This document shows, piece by piece, positions 21,761-34,040 of a stretch of DNA of 64,000 nucleotides. The DNA is from Actinokineospora baliensis. GTDB lineage: Bacteria > Actinomycetota > Actinomycetes > Mycobacteriales > Pseudonocardiaceae. How positions within the stretch are numbered: position 1 is the stretch's first letter; every line of letters starts with the position of its first letter. The stretch lies in contig NZ_JAFBCK010000001.1 of the NCBI RefSeq assembly GCF_016907695.1, forward strand, positions 3,316,001 to 3,380,000. The letters run 5' to 3'. The notes beneath the pieces are model-generated. The model was not told where the DNA came from. It worked only from the letters and a program-made list of their open reading frames with translations, and did not search any database. The position numbers and the translations under genes were made by a program.

Positions 21761-22324
21761 GTGGCCTCGACCAACGACCTGAAGAACGGCCTGGTGCTCA
21801 ACCTCGAGGGCCAGCTGTGGACCGTCACCGAGTTCCAGCACGTCAAGCCGGGCAAGGGCCCCGCGTTCGTGCGGACCAAGCTCAAGCACGTGCTCTCCGG
21901 CAAGGTCGTCGACAAGACGTTCAACGCGGGCGTCAAGGTCGAGACCGCCACCGTGGACCGCCGCGAGATGACCTACCTGTACAACGACGGCGCCGAGTAC
22001 TACTTCATGGACGGCGACACCTTCGAGCAGATCGGCATCAGCTCCGAGGTCGTCGCCGAGCAGGCGAAGTTCCTGCTGGAGAACGGCACCGCGGTGGTCT
22101 CCTCGCACGAGGGCGCGCCGCTGTTCATCGAGCTGCCGACCTCGGTGGAGCTGGTCATCGAGCACACCGACCCCGGCCTGCAGGGCGACCGCTCCACCGG
22201 CGGCACCAAGCCGGCGCGGCTGGAGACCGGTGCCGAGATCCAGGTGCCGCTGTTCGTCACCACCGGCGAGAAGGTCAAGGTCGACACGCGCGACGGCCGC
22301 TACCTCGGCCGCGTCAACAGCTGA
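21761..22324 (+). CDS. efp: Translation elongation factor P
   Basis: A protein of 187 aa with three beta domains (KOW-like, OB, OB). Domain 1 carries '[12 protein letters not shown]', with the loop Lys that reaches the peptidyl-transferase centre; actinobacterial EF-P keeps this Pro-Gly-Lys-Gly-Pro loop. '[20 protein letters not shown]' is the EF-P signature of domain 3. It rescues ribosomes stalled at polyproline. GTG start with AGGAGA upstream. No epmA/epmB gene is nearby. Confidence 0.97.
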   Translation: MASTNDLKNGLVLNLEGQLWTVTEFQHVKPGKGPAFVRTKLKHVLSGKVVDKTFNAGVKVETATVDRREMTYLYNDGAEYYFMDGDTFEQIGISSEVVAEQAKFLLENGTAVVSSHEGAPLFIELPTSVELVIEHTDPGLQGDRSTGGTKPARLETGAEIQVPLFVTTGEKVKVDTRDGRYLGRVNS

Positions 22325-22325
22325 C

Positions 22326-22745
22326 GTGGGCGCACGCAGCAAAGCACGCAAGCGGGCGGTGGACCTGCTGTTCGAGGCCGCCGTGCGCGGGGAGGACCCG
22401 GTCAGCCTGCTGGCCGACCGGGTCGGCTCACCCGATGTCCCCCCGGTCAACGACTACACGGTGACCCTGGTCGAGGGCGTGACCGCGCACCGGGCCCGGA
22501 TCGACGAACTGCTCACCGAGCACGCCGAGGGCTGGTCGCTCAACCGCATGCCCGCCGTCGACCTGGCCGTACTGCGCCTGGGCCTCTACGAACTCCTGTG
22601 GGCCCAAGACGTCCCCGACGCCGTCGCCATCGACGAGGCCGTCCAACTGGCCAAGTCCCTGTCCACCGACGATTCCCCCCGCTTCGTCAACGGCGTCCTC
22701 GGCCGCATCGGCGGCATCGCCGACCGCCTCCGCGCCACCCTCTGA
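22326..22745 (+). CDS. nusB: Transcription antitermination factor NusB
   Basis: A protein of 139 aa, all-helical, starting with the Arg-rich 'ARSKARKRAVDLLFEA' that binds boxA RNA. Later come 'LNRMPAVDLAVLRLGLYELLW' and 'DEAVQLAKSLSTDDSPRFVNGVLGRI', both family signatures. It works with NusE on rRNA antitermination. The GTG is 1 nt after the efp stop, so M24 peptidase-efp-nusB form one unit. Confidence 0.95.
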   Translation: MGARSKARKRAVDLLFEAAVRGEDPVSLLADRVGSPDVPPVNDYTVTLVEGVTAHRARIDELLTEHAEGWSLNRMPAVDLAVLRLGLYELLWAQDVPDAVAIDEAVQLAKSLSTDDSPRFVNGVLGRIGGIADRLRATL

Positions 22746-22910
22746 CCAGTCCCCGCCCCCGCCCTGCTCCGCCAACCCCACTCTTTCCGGAGACCGCCCC
22801 CGCCGGACACCAGCCCCCCACCACACCACGGGGGGCGTCCCCGAGGCCAGTCTACCGGGGTGGTGGGGGCGGGTGGGGGTGTGCGAAAAGTGGTGGATGG
22901 GGCGGGGGGT

Positions 22911-22919
22911 TGTGGATAA
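22911..22919 (-). other. Isolated DnaA-box match
   Basis: On the minus strand the 9-mer TTATCCACA matches the classic DnaA box exactly. It is in the gap between nusB and bldD. A single box is weak evidence; it may be a chance match or a DnaA-titration or regulatory site. Confidence 0.35.
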
Positions 22920-22954
22920 CCGCGAGCTGGGGGAACGCGGGGGCGGGCACGAAA

Positions 22955-22997
22955 AACACCCGACCGAGCAGTATCCCCGTCTGCGCGGTCGGGTGTT
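22955..22997 (-). terminator. Intrinsic terminator of bldD
   Basis: AACACCCGACCG (22955-22966) pairs with CGGTCGGGTGTT (22986-22997). An inner GCAG/CTGC pairing extends the stem. On the minus strand the stem runs into a T-tract (TTTTT at 22956-22952), as expected for rho-independent termination of bldD, whose stop is about 40 nt away. Confidence 0.75.
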
Positions 22998-23036
22998 GGC
23001 CTGGGCGGGAGTCCAGGCGGCAAGGGGGAGGGCGGG

Positions 23037-23525
23037 TTAGTCCTCCTTGGAGGGGCGCGCCTCGGGGGGCAGCACGCCCCAGTCGATCAGCTGCTCGGTG
23101 AGCTCGCCGGGGGTCATGTCGTAGATGATCGCCAGGGAGCGCAGGTCCTCGGTGCGGATCGACAGCACCTTGCCGTTGTAGTCGCCGCGCTGGCTCTGGA
23201 TGGTCGCGGCGTAGCGGGCCAGCGGGCCGACCTTCTCCGCGGGCAGCTGCTGCAGCCGCTCCAGGTTGATCACGATCTTGGTGGCGGGCTCGGCACCGGA
23301 GGGGACCCGGCCCTCGGGGAGGAGTTCCACCACCGGCACGCCGTAGAAGTCGGCCAGCTCGGCGAGCTTCTGGACGGTGACGGCGCGGTCTCCCCGCTCG
23401 TACGAGCCGACCACGACGGCCTTCCAGCGGCCACCGGACTTCTGCTCGACGCCGTGCAACGACAGCCCCTGCTGCTGGCGGATGGCGCGGAGCTTGGCCC
23501 CTAGCGCCTTGGCGTAGTCGCCCAT
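23037..23525 (-). CDS. bldD: Developmental master regulator BldD
   Basis: A protein of 162 aa. The N-terminal XRE-type domain ('LGAKLRAIRQQQGLSLHGVEQKS', 'VVVGSYERGDRAVTVQKLAELADFYGVPV') is nearly the Streptomyces sequence as I recall it. The C-terminal domain keeps the c-di-GMP signature RxD-x8-RxxD, here RGD then eight residues then RTED. In Streptomyces a tetramer of c-di-GMP joins two BldD molecules so that they repress sporulation genes. The ATG at 23525 is chosen because GGAGAA lies 7 nt upstream; an ATG at 23540 is also in frame. A BldD-box match lies over its own promoter. Confidence 0.93.
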   Translation of the reverse strand: MGDYAKALGAKLRAIRQQQGLSLHGVEQKSGGRWKAVVVGSYERGDRAVTVQKLAELADFYGVPVVELLPEGRVPSGAEPATKIVINLERLQQLPAEKVGPLARYAATIQSQRGDYNGKVLSIRTEDLRSLAIIYDMTPGELTEQLIDWGVLPPEARPSKED

Positions 23526-23600
23526 GCGGCGGTTCTCCATTCGTTCGCCCCGTCGGCGCTAAGAACTGCCGCGGGTAGCTTCAAATCAACACGCAGAGTA

Positions 23601-23629
23601 ATGGTTACCCAGAGTTGTCACCAGGTCAA
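23601..23629 (-). promoter_or_regulatory. Candidate bldD promoter
   Basis: Minus strand: TTGACC (23629-23624), 17 nt, AACCAT (23606-23601). The -35 is good and the -10 weak. The transcript would start about 70 nt upstream of the bldD start codon. The BldD-box match lies between and over these elements. Confidence 0.4.
23604..23618. promoter_or_regulatory. BldD-box match upstream of bldD
   Basis: GTTACCCAGAGTTGT fits the published Streptomyces consensus NTNACNC(A/T)GNGTNAN at every fixed position but one (G instead of A near the end). It lies 79-93 nt upstream of the bldD start and overlaps the candidate promoter. BldD autoregulation is known in Streptomyces; its conservation here is inferred. 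Confidence 0.6.
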
Positions 23630-23735
23630 GCCGGTTCGCCAAGGACACAGTTCCCACCCCGCCCCGACCACCCGGTCAGTGGCCGAAGTCATGCTGGTAC
23701 GGTCGGGGCGATCCCAGGTCAGAGGGGTCGCTAGA

Positions 23736-23773
23736 CACCTTTAACGACCCGTCCCGTGAGGCGGGGAAGGAGT
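23736..23773 (+). promoter_or_regulatory. PyrR-binding RNA element overlapping the pyrR ribosome-binding site
   Basis: The leader shows the PyrR site order: CCTTTAACGA (23738-23747), a stem CCCG/CGGG, the loop CCGTGAGGC, and the closing AAGG (23767-23770) that pairs with CCTT. AAGGAG (23767-23772), the ribosome-binding site for the GTG at 23779, is part of the lower stem. PyrR bound to UMP would stabilise the stem and block translation, as described for Mycobacterium, rather than cause attenuation. Based on remembered consensus. Confidence 0.75.
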
Positions 23774-23778
23774 CCCCC

Positions 23779-24369
23779 GTGCCGCCACGGCCCCGTGGCG
23801 CGCCGGAACCGGCCGAGCGGCGCGAGCTGCTCTCCGCCGGTGACGTCGCGCGCACCATCGCCCGAATGGCCCATCAGGTCATCGAGAAGACCTCGCTCGG
23901 CGCGTCCGGCGCCCGGCCGGTCGTGTTGCTCGGGATCCCCACCAGGGGCGCGCCGCTGGCCACCAGGCTGGCCACCAGGATCGCCGACTTCAGCGAGGTC
24001 CAGGTCCCCGTCGGCACCCTCGACGTGACCCTCTACCGCGACGACCTGCGCCGCAAGCCGACCCGCCCGCTCGGGCAGACCGCGCTGCCGCCGGGCGGCA
24101 TCGAGGACGCCCTGGTCATCCTGGTCGACGACGTCCTGTTCTCCGGTCGCACCATCCGCGCCGCGCTCGACGCGCTGCGCGACGTGGGCCGCCCGCGCGC
24201 GGTGCAGCTGGCCGTGCTGGTCGACCGCGGTCACCGCGAACTGCCCATCCGCGCCGACTACGTGGGCAAGAACGTGCCCACCGCGCGCTCCGAGGAGGTC
24301 CACGCCCTGTTCACCGAGACCGATGGCCGCGACGCGGTCCTGCTGCACCGGACCGGTGAGGGCGCGTGA
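23779..24369 (+). CDS. pyrR: Bifunctional pyr operon regulator / uracil phosphoribosyltransferase PyrR
   Basis: A protein of 196 aa. The PRPP-binding motif '[20 protein letters not shown]' and the basic RNA-binding loop region ('[14 protein letters not shown]') are present; the N-terminus has a short Pro/Arg extension. It senses UMP and binds the pyr leader RNA. GTG start; the pyrB GTG overlaps its stop by 4 nt. First gene of the pyrimidine operon and divergent from bldD. Confidence 0.95.
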   Translation: MPPRPRGAPEPAERRELLSAGDVARTIARMAHQVIEKTSLGASGARPVVLLGIPTRGAPLATRLATRIADFSEVQVPVGTLDVTLYRDDLRRKPTRPLGQTALPPGGIEDALVILVDDVLFSGRTIRAALDALRDVGRPRAVQLAVLVDRGHRELPIRADYVGKNVPTARSEEVHALFTETDGRDAVLLHRTGEGA

Positions 24370-25316
24370 AGCACCTGCTGGGCACCGAGGGCCTGGACCC
24401 GGCGACCGCGCTGGCGATCCTCGACACCGCAGACGGCCTCAAGCGCACGCTGCTGGGCCGCGAGGTCAAGAAGCTGCCCACCCTGCGCGGCCGGACCGTG
24501 ATCACCTGCTTCTACGAGGACTCCACCCGCACCAGGGTCTCCTTCGAGATCGCCGGGAAGTGGATGAGCGCCGATGTGGTGAACGTCTCCGCCGGTAGTT
24601 CTTCGGCGAAGAAGGGCGAGTCCCTGCGCGACACCGCGTTGACGTTGGCCGCCGCGGGCGCCGACTGCGTCGTGGTGCGCCACCCCGCCTCCGGTGCCGC
24701 GCACCGGCTGGCGTCCTGGCTCGCGCACACCAACACCAGCGTCGTGAACGCGGGCGACGGCACCCACGAGCACCCGACGCAGGCGCTGCTGGACATGGCC
24801 ACCCTGCGCGAGCGGCTCGGCAGCGTCGAAGGCCGCCGGATCGCGGTCGTCGGCGACGTCCTGCACAGCCGGGTCGCGCGGTCCAACGTGCACCTGCTCA
24901 CCTCGTTCGGTGCCGACGTCGTGCTGGTCGCCCCGCCGACGTTGCTGCCGACCGGTGTGGCCGACTGGCCGGTGGGCTCCGCCGGGTCGCTGCGCGTGTC
25001 GCACCACCTCGACGCCGAACTGCCCACGGCCGACGCGGTGATGATGCTGCGCGTGCAGGCCGAGCGGATGCACGGCGGGTTCTTCCCGTCGGCCCGCGAG
25101 TACTCGATCGCCTACGGCCTCAGCGAGGCGCGCGCGGCGATGCTGCCCGACCACGCGGTGGTGCTGCACCCGGGTCCGATGCTGCGCGGCATGGAGATCT
25201 CCGCCGCCGTGGCCGACTCGCCGCGCGCCGCGATCACCCAGCAGGTCGCCAACGGCGTGCACGTGCGCATGGCGGTCCTGTACCACCTGCTGGCCGGAGA
25301 GGAGGACGCCGCGTGA
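24366..25316 (+). CDS. pyrB: Aspartate carbamoyltransferase catalytic chain
   Basis: A protein of 316 aa. '[19 protein letters not shown]' binds carbamoyl phosphate, '[18 protein letters not shown]' is the His134-type region, and '[10 protein letters not shown]' contributes to aspartate binding. It forms carbamoyl-aspartate. There is no pyrI regulatory chain nearby, as expected for actinobacteria. GTG start, overlaps on both sides. Confidence 0.97.
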   Translation: MKHLLGTEGLDPATALAILDTADGLKRTLLGREVKKLPTLRGRTVITCFYEDSTRTRVSFEIAGKWMSADVVNVSAGSSSAKKGESLRDTALTLAAAGADCVVVRHPASGAAHRLASWLAHTNTSVVNAGDGTHEHPTQALLDMATLRERLGSVEGRRIAVVGDVLHSRVARSNVHLLTSFGADVVLVAPPTLLPTGVADWPVGSAGSLRVSHHLDAELPTADAVMMLRVQAERMHGGFFPSAREYSIAYGLSEARAAMLPDHAVVLHPGPMLRGMEISAAVADSPRAAITQQVANGVHVRMAVLYHLLAGEEDAA

Positions 25317-26596
25317 GCACCTTCATCGTCAAGGGCGCGCGCCCGTACGGCGAGGACGCCGTCGACATCGAGGTCACCGACGGTGTGATCACCGCGATCG
25401 GCCAGGGCCTGACCGGGGACGAGACGGTCGACGCCGCGGGCCTCGTGGCGCTGCCCGGTTTCGTCGACCTGCACACCCACCTGCGCGAACCGGGCCGCGA
25501 GGACACCGAGACCATCGAGACCGGCTCCCGCGCGGCCGCCCTCGGTGGCTACACGGCGGTGTTCGCCATGGCCAACACCGACCCGGTCGCCGACAACGCC
25601 GTGGTCGTCGAGCACGTGTGGCGCCGCGGCCAGGAGATCGGGCTGGTCGACGTGCACCCGGTCGGCGCGGTGACCGTGGGTCTCAAGGGCGAGAAGCTCG
25701 CCGAGTTGGGCACCATGGCGCGTTCCACCGCCCGGGTCCGGCTGTTCTCCGACGACGGACTGTGCGTGGCGGATCCGCTGATCATGCGCCGGGCGCTGGA
25801 GTACACCAAGGCGCTGGACGCGGTGATCGCCCAGCACGCCGAGGAACCCCGGCTGACCGTCGGCGCCCAGGCGCACGAGGGCGACCTGGCCGCGCGGTTG
25901 GGCCTGGCGGGGTGGCCGTCGGTCGCCGAGGAGGCCATCGTCGCCCGCGACTGCCTGCTGGCCAAGCACGTCGGCGCCCGGCTGCACGTCTGCCACGTCT
26001 CCACCGAGGGCACAGCCGACGTGCTGCGGTGGGCGAAGGCGCGCGGCACCAGGGTCTCCGCGGAGGTCACCCCGCACCACCTGCTGCTCGACGACGAGCG
26101 GCTGAACACCTATGACCCGGTCAACAAGGTCAACCCGCCGCTGCGCACGACCACTGACGCGGCGGCGCTGCGCCAGGCGTTGGCCGACGGCACGGTCGAC
26201 TGCGTCGCCACCGACCACGCCCCGCACGCGGCCCAGGACAAGGACTGCGAGTGGTCTGCGGCGCGCCCCGGCATGCTCGGGCTGCAGACGGCGCTGTCCA
26301 TCGTGGTGGCGACCATGGTCGAGCCTGGTCTGCTGGACTGGCGCGGCGTCGCGCGGGTGATGAGCGAGCGGCCCGCCGAGATCGCCGGGCTGACCGACCA
26401 GGGTCGTCCGATCGCGGTGGGGGAGCCCGCCACGTTCACCTTGGTCGACCCGGCCGCGCGCTGGACGGTGCGCGGCGCGGAGTTGGCCAGCATCGCCGCG
26501 AACACGCCCTACGAGGGCATGGAGTTGCCGGGCGCGGTCGTGGCCACCTTCCTGCGCGGCAAGCTGACCGCGCGCGACGGGAAGGCCACGGCGTGA
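25313..26596 (+). CDS. pyrC: Dihydroorotase
   Basis: A protein of 427 aa, class I type. The metal-binding '[13 protein letters not shown]' (HxH) is followed by the nearby '[15 protein letters not shown]', the carbamylated-Lys/His region of the amidohydrolase fold ('[14 protein letters not shown]') and '[10 protein letters not shown]' with the last Asp. It closes carbamoyl-aspartate to dihydroorotate. GTG start; 4-nt overlaps with pyrB and the next gene. Confidence 0.96.
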   Translation: MSTFIVKGARPYGEDAVDIEVTDGVITAIGQGLTGDETVDAAGLVALPGFVDLHTHLREPGREDTETIETGSRAAALGGYTAVFAMANTDPVADNAVVVEHVWRRGQEIGLVDVHPVGAVTVGLKGEKLAELGTMARSTARVRLFSDDGLCVADPLIMRRALEYTKALDAVIAQHAEEPRLTVGAQAHEGDLAARLGLAGWPSVAEEAIVARDCLLAKHVGARLHVCHVSTEGTADVLRWAKARGTRVSAEVTPHHLLLDDERLNTYDPVNKVNPPLRTTTDAAALRQALADGTVDCVATDHAPHAAQDKDCEWSAARPGMLGLQTALSIVVATMVEPGLLDWRGVARVMSERPAEIAGLTDQGRPIAVGEPATFTLVDPAARWTVRGAELASIAANTPYEGMELPGAVVATFLRGKLTARDGKATA

Positions 26597-27168
26597 ACCG
26601 GTTCACCCTGACCCTGCTGTTCCTCGCGGTGCTCGCGTTGCTGGTCCTGCTGATGTGGTGGGGCTACCGCAACCGGGCCCGCAGGCAGGCCAAGGTCCTC
26701 CCACCGTTCCCCGTCGCGCCCGCCGCCCTCGTCACCGCCATCGGTGAGGGCACGGCCGTGACGCTGCTGCCGCCCAGCACCGGCGTCTACGCGAGCACGG
26801 TCACCACCGCCAGCTGGCAGGACCGGGTCGCCGTCGGTGACATCGGCTACCGCGCCGACGCCACCGCGTACCTGGTCACCGACGGTCTCCTGATCGACCG
26901 CGTCGGTGCCACCCCCGTGTGGGTCCCCGCCACCTCGGTCCGCGAGGCGCGCACCGAGGCCGGGATCGCCGGGAAGGTCATGGGCGGCGACGGGCTGCTC
27001 GTCGTGCGCTGGGCGGTCGACGGCCACGAGTTCGACACCGGCTTCCGGGCCGACGACAAAGACGACTACGACCGGTGGGTGCCCGCTCTGCGCGCGCTGA
27101 CGTCCAGCAGGACGGGCACCGCCGGGTTGACCCCCACCGACGCACCGGAGGTACGAGACGGTGAGTGA
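26593..27168 (+). CDS. Membrane protein of the pyr operon (PH-like domain)
   Basis: A protein of 191 aa. One N-terminal membrane helix (about 4-24) with a basic flank is followed by a soluble beta-rich domain (about 50-170). It looks PH-like, with '[25 protein letters not shown]' and '[21 protein letters not shown]'. The same position between pyrC and carA holds a membrane protein gene in mycobacteria (Rv1382-type). The reason for its conservation in the operon is unknown. GTG start; 8-nt overlap with carA. Confidence 0.8.
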   Translation: MNRFTLTLLFLAVLALLVLLMWWGYRNRARRQAKVLPPFPVAPAALVTAIGEGTAVTLLPPSTGVYASTVTTASWQDRVAVGDIGYRADATAYLVTDGLLIDRVGATPVWVPATSVREARTEAGIAGKVMGGDGLLVVRWAVDGHEFDTGFRADDKDDYDRWVPALRALTSSRTGTAGLTPTDAPEVRDGE

Positions 27169-28290
27169 GACGAGCACACGGACCGCGGCCGCGTTGGTCC
27201 TCGAAGACGGCAGGGTGTTCCGCGGCGAGGCGTTCGGCGCCGCCGGGACCACCTTCGGCGAGATCGTCTTCTGCACCGCGATGACCGGGTACCAGGAGAC
27301 CTTGACCGACCCCTCCTACCACCGCCAGATCGTGGTGGCGACCGCCCCGCAGATCGGCAACACCGGCTGGAACGACGAGGACGACGAGTCCGGCCGCATC
27401 TGGGTGTCCGGCTACGTCGTGCGCGACCCGGCCCGCGTCCCCTCCAACTGGCGCGCCACCCGCTCCCTCGACGACGCCCTCGTCGACCAGGGCGTCGTGG
27501 GCATCAGCGGCATCGACACCCGCTCGTTGACCCGGCACCTGCGCGAGCGCGGTGCCATGCGCGCGGGCGTGTTCTCCGGCGGCGACGTCGCTGCCCCCGA
27601 GGCGATGCTGCAGCGCGTGCTGGAGAGCCCGCGCATGCTCGGCGCCGAACTCGCCAGCGAGGTCAGCACCGACAAGACCTACGTCGTGCCCGCTGTGGGC
27701 GAGCGTCGTTTCCGCGTGGCCGCGTTGGACCTGGGCATCAAGTCCAACACGCCTCGCATGCTCGCTGCGCGCGGCATCGAGACACATGTGCTGCCCGCGA
27801 AGAGCACTCTCGACGACCTCTTGGCCATAGAGGCAGACGGCGTGTTCCTCTCCAACGGTCCCGGCGACCCGGCCACCGCCGACCACGCGGTCGCGCTCAC
27901 CCAGGGCATCCTGGAGCGCCGCATCCCGCTGTTCGGCATCTGCTTCGGCAACCAGATCTTGGGCCGCGCGCTGGGTCTGGGCACCTACAAGCTGCGGTAC
28001 GGCCACCGCGGCATCAACATCCCCGTCATCGATGTGGCCACCGGCACAGTCGCCATCACCGCGCAGAACCACGGGTTCGCGCTGGAAGGCGAGCCCGGCA
28101 AGGACTTCGACACCCCGTACGGCAAGGCCACCGTCAGCCACTACTGCCCCAACGACGGCTGCGTCGAAGGCGTGCGAGCCCTTGAGGCGCCCGCCTTCTC
28201 CGTGCAGTACCACCCCGAGGCCGCCGCGGGCCCGCACGACGCCGCGAACCTCTTCGACCAGTTCGTGACCCTGATGGAGGGCGGCAAGTA

Positions 28291-28291
<1 letters not shown>
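27161..28291 (+). CDS. carA: Carbamoyl-phosphate synthase small subunit
   Basis: A protein of 376 aa. The N-terminal domain ('[16 protein letters not shown]', '[12 protein letters not shown]') is followed by a class I glutamine amidotransferase with the nucleophile in '[17 protein letters not shown]', and His/Glu in '[11 protein letters not shown]'. It supplies ammonia to CarB. GTG start inside the end of the previous gene. A patch of looser codon usage covers about 27.66-27.84 kb. Confidence 0.97.
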
Positions 28292-31601
<3,310 letters not shown>

Positions 31602-31605
<4 letters not shown>

Positions 31606-32453
31606 CTCGGGCGCCGTTCGGGACCCGGCTGACCGAGGCCGTCGCCGCCCGCGGGTCGCTGTGCGTGGGCATCGACCCGCACCCCGGTCTGCTCGACCAG
31701 TGGGGCCTGCCCCGCGACGCGAGCGGCCTGGAGCGGTTCGCGCTGACCTGCGTGGAGGCGTTCGCGGGCGACATCTCGGTGATCAAGCCGCAGTCGGCGT
31801 TCTTCGAGTCGTACGGCTCGCGCGGGGTCGCCGTGCTGGAGCGCGTCATCGCCGAGGTCCAGTCCGCGGGCGCGCTGGTGCTGCTCGACGTCAAGCGCGG
31901 CGACATCGGCTCGACCATGGCCGCCTACGCCCAGGCGTACCTGGCCGACGGCTCGCCGCTGGCCGCGGACGCGGTGACCGTTTCGCCCTACCTCGGGTTC
32001 GGCTCGCTCGACCCGGCCGTCGAGGAGGCCGAGCGCACCGGGCGCGGCCTGTTCGTGCTCGCGCTGACCTCCAACCCCGAGGGCGTGGGCGTGCAGCGCG
32101 CTGTCGGGGCCGACGGGGTGAGCGTGGCCCAGTCGATCGTCGACCAGGCCGCCGCCCGCAACGCCGCCCAGCGCGCCGCCACCGGCGCCCCGCTCGGCTC
32201 CCTGGGGCTCGTGGTGGGCGCCACCGTGGGCAGCACGGGTCTGGACCTTTCCGAGCTCGGTGGGCCGGTCCTGGCCCCCGGGCTGGGTGCTCAGGGCGCC
32301 GGTGCGGCCGAGTTGGCCGAGGTGTTCGGCCCGACCCTGCCGCACGTGCTGCCCGCCAGCGCCCGCGACGTCCTGCGGCACGGTCCCGACGCCGCCGCGC
32401 TGCGCACCGCCGCGCTGCGGGTACGCGACGAACTGGCGGCCGCCGCGCGCTAG
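31602..32453 (+). CDS. pyrF: Orotidine 5'-phosphate decarboxylase, type 2
   Basis: A protein of 283 aa of the longer mycobacterial type 2. The catalytic Lys/Asp set is in '[18 protein letters not shown]'; '[13 protein letters not shown]' and '[16 protein letters not shown]' are upstream family blocks. It makes UMP. GTG start overlapping carB by 4 nt. Last gene of the operon; pyrD and pyrE are not in the window. Confidence 0.96.
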
Positions 32454-32467
32454 CACAACCCCCTCGC

Positions 32468-32511
32468 GAACCCCTCCGGACGCCCGAAACGGGCCGTCCG
32501 GGGGGTTTTCG
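32468..32511 (+). terminator. Rho-independent terminator of the pyr operon
   Basis: GAACCCCTCCGGACG pairs with CGTCCGGGGGGTTTTC around an inner CCCGAAACGGG hairpin, and ends in TTTT (32506-32509). It starts 15 nt after the pyrF stop. A near-symmetrical A-run on the other side means it could act in both directions. Confidence 0.85.
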
Positions 32512-32747
32512 CGCGCCCGCGAGGTGTTCACGCAGGTAGACGGCTATGGGCTGACCGGGTGTGTTCGGGGGGTTCCCGGGAGTGGCGGAGGCGACACTTT
32601 CGCGAACCACCGGTGTCGCCATCGCACTGCGTGACCGCGTCTGTGACGGTGGACACGACGGTGTTCGCCCAGGTCAGCCCGGTTCAGATCACGCGTTGTT
32701 GATCAACTTCGGCCCGGCTGTCACGGACCGCACATGCTGGACCCGCG

Positions 32748-32777
32748 TTGTCCCCGCAGGCCAGGGGTCGGTAACGT
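32748..32777 (+). promoter_or_regulatory. Candidate mihF promoter
   Basis: TTGTCC (32748-32753), 18 nt, TAACGT (32772-32777). The predicted start gives a leader of about 40 nt with GGAGG before the GTG at 32822. Pattern match only. Confidence 0.4.
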
Positions 32778-32821
32778 CGCGGCACCGATCCGGAAGAAAT
32801 CCCACCCCCACGGAGGAAATC

Positions 32822-33139
32822 GTGGCCCTTCCCCAGCTGACCGAGGAGCAGCGGGCCGCAGCGCTGGAGAAGGCGGCTGCCGCCCGTCGCGCCCGAGCCG
32901 AGCTCAAGGAGCGCCTGAAGCGAGGCGGAACCACCCTCAAGGACGTGCTGGCCCAGTCTGACAACGACGAGGTCCTGGGCAAGATGAAGGTCACCGCGCT
33001 GCTCGAGGCCCTCCCGGGCGTCGGCAAGGTGCGTGCCCAGCAGATCATCGAGCGCCTGGAGATCGCGCCGAGCAGGCGCCTGCGCGGCCTCGGTGACCGC
33101 CAGCGCAAGGCGTTGCTGGCCGAGTTCAGCGGCGAGTGA
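32822..33139 (+). CDS. mihF: Integration host factor, actinobacterial type (mIHF/sIHF)
   Basis: A protein of 105 aa. A charged N-terminal helix ('[24 protein letters not shown]') is followed by the H2TH DNA-binding part '[21 protein letters not shown]' and a basic end. It is a nucleoid protein essential in mycobacteria and unrelated to the HU/IHF fold. The GTG at 32822 follows GGAGG and gives the family length. gmk starts 4 nt before its stop; mihF-gmk-rpoZ-coaBC-metK is the usual actinobacterial order. Confidence 0.95.
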   Translation: MALPQLTEEQRAAALEKAAAARRARAELKERLKRGGTTLKDVLAQSDNDEVLGKMKVTALLEALPGVGKVRAQQIIERLEIAPSRRLRGLGDRQRKALLAEFSGE

Positions 33140-33756
33140 CCAAGCAGTCGCTAGGCAGTGAGCCGGGACCGGGCACCGCGCCCCGGGCTCGGCTCACTGT
33201 CGTATCCGGCCCGTCCGGGGTCGGCAAGTCGAGCGTGGTCGCCGAGCTGCGCAGGCTGCACCCGGACGTCTACTTCAGCGTGTCGGCCACCACCCGGGCC
33301 CCCCGGCCCGGCGAGGTGCCCGGCGCGCACTACCACTTCGTCGACCGCGCGGAGTTCGCGCGGATGGTGGGCTCGGGCGAGCTGCTCGAGCACGCCGAGT
33401 ACGCGGGCAACTGCTACGGCACCCCGCGCGGCCCGGTCGAGGCCGCGCTGGCCGAGGGCAGGCCCGCGGTGCTGGAGATCGAGCTCCAGGGGGCCCGCCA
33501 GGTGCGCGTGGCCATGCCCGAGGCCTTGCTAGTGATGCTGGTGCCGCCGTCGTGGGACGCGCTGGTGTCGCGGCTGACCGGCCGGGGCACCGAGGACCCC
33601 GAGGTCGTGGCGCGCCGGTTGGCGGTGGCCAAGGACGAGTTGGCCGCCGAGTCCGAGTTCGACGTGGTCCTGGTGAACGCCGATGTGCCGACCGCCGCCG
33701 GGGAGTTGCTAACCTTGGTGCTTCCGGACCCCTCGAACCAGGAGTGCACCGAGTGA
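33136..33756 (+). CDS. gmk: Guanylate kinase
   Basis: A protein of 206 aa. P-loop '[14 protein letters not shown]', the GMP-binding '[22 protein letters not shown]' and '[14 protein letters not shown]', and the lid '[18 protein letters not shown]' are all present. It phosphorylates GMP to GDP. The N-terminus is about 18 residues longer than in E. coli, Gly/Pro/Thr-rich. GTG start overlapping mihF. Confidence 0.96.
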   Translation: MTKQSLGSEPGPGTAPRARLTVVSGPSGVGKSSVVAELRRLHPDVYFSVSATTRAPRPGEVPGAHYHFVDRAEFARMVGSGELLEHAEYAGNCYGTPRGPVEAALAEGRPAVLEIELQGARQVRVAMPEALLVMLVPPSWDALVSRLTGRGTEDPEVVARRLAVAKDELAAESEFDVVLVNADVPTAAGELLTLVLPDPSNQECTE

Positions 33757-34040
33757 TCACCCCTACCGAGCTTGGCGCTCTCGGCGAGCCGACGACGCAG
33801 CTCGAAGGCATCACCAACCCGCCGATCGACGACCTGCTCGACAAGGTCAGCTCCAAGTACGCGCTGGTCATCTACGCCGCCAAGCGCGCACGGCAGATCA
33901 ACGACTACTACGCCCAGCTCGGCGAGGGCCTGCTGGAGTACGTCGGTCCGCTGGTGGAGCCCGGTCCCCGGGAGAAGCCGCTGTCCATCGCCCTGCGCGA
34001 GATCCACTCCGGTCTGCTTGAGCACACCGAGGGCGAGTGA
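33753..34040 (+). CDS. rpoZ: RNA polymerase omega subunit
   Basis: A protein of 95 aa. The omega core '[34 protein letters not shown]' binds the beta' C-terminal region; the tail '[13 protein letters not shown]' is typical of actinobacteria. GTG start overlapping gmk by 4 nt, and the next GTG overlaps its stop. Confidence 0.95.
   Translation: MITPTELGALGEPTTQLEGITNPPIDDLLDKVSSKYALVIYAAKRARQINDYYAQLGEGLLEYVGPLVEPGPREKPLSIALREIHSGLLEHTEGE

Larger units (their letters stand above)
32454..32821. other. 368-nt gap between pyrF and mihF
   Basis: It holds the pyr terminator (32468-32511) and the candidate mihF promoter (32748-32777). The palindrome TTGATCAA sits near 32700, a possible operator half. 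Between about 32515 and 32690 I see no gene, RNA or repeat. Confidence 0.5.

Noticed and set aside
22815..22869. Inverted repeat CCCCCACCAC/GTGGTGGGGG after nusB
   Set aside because: The loop is 35 nt, the region is low-complexity C- and G-runs, and no T-tract follows; chance pairing is likely.
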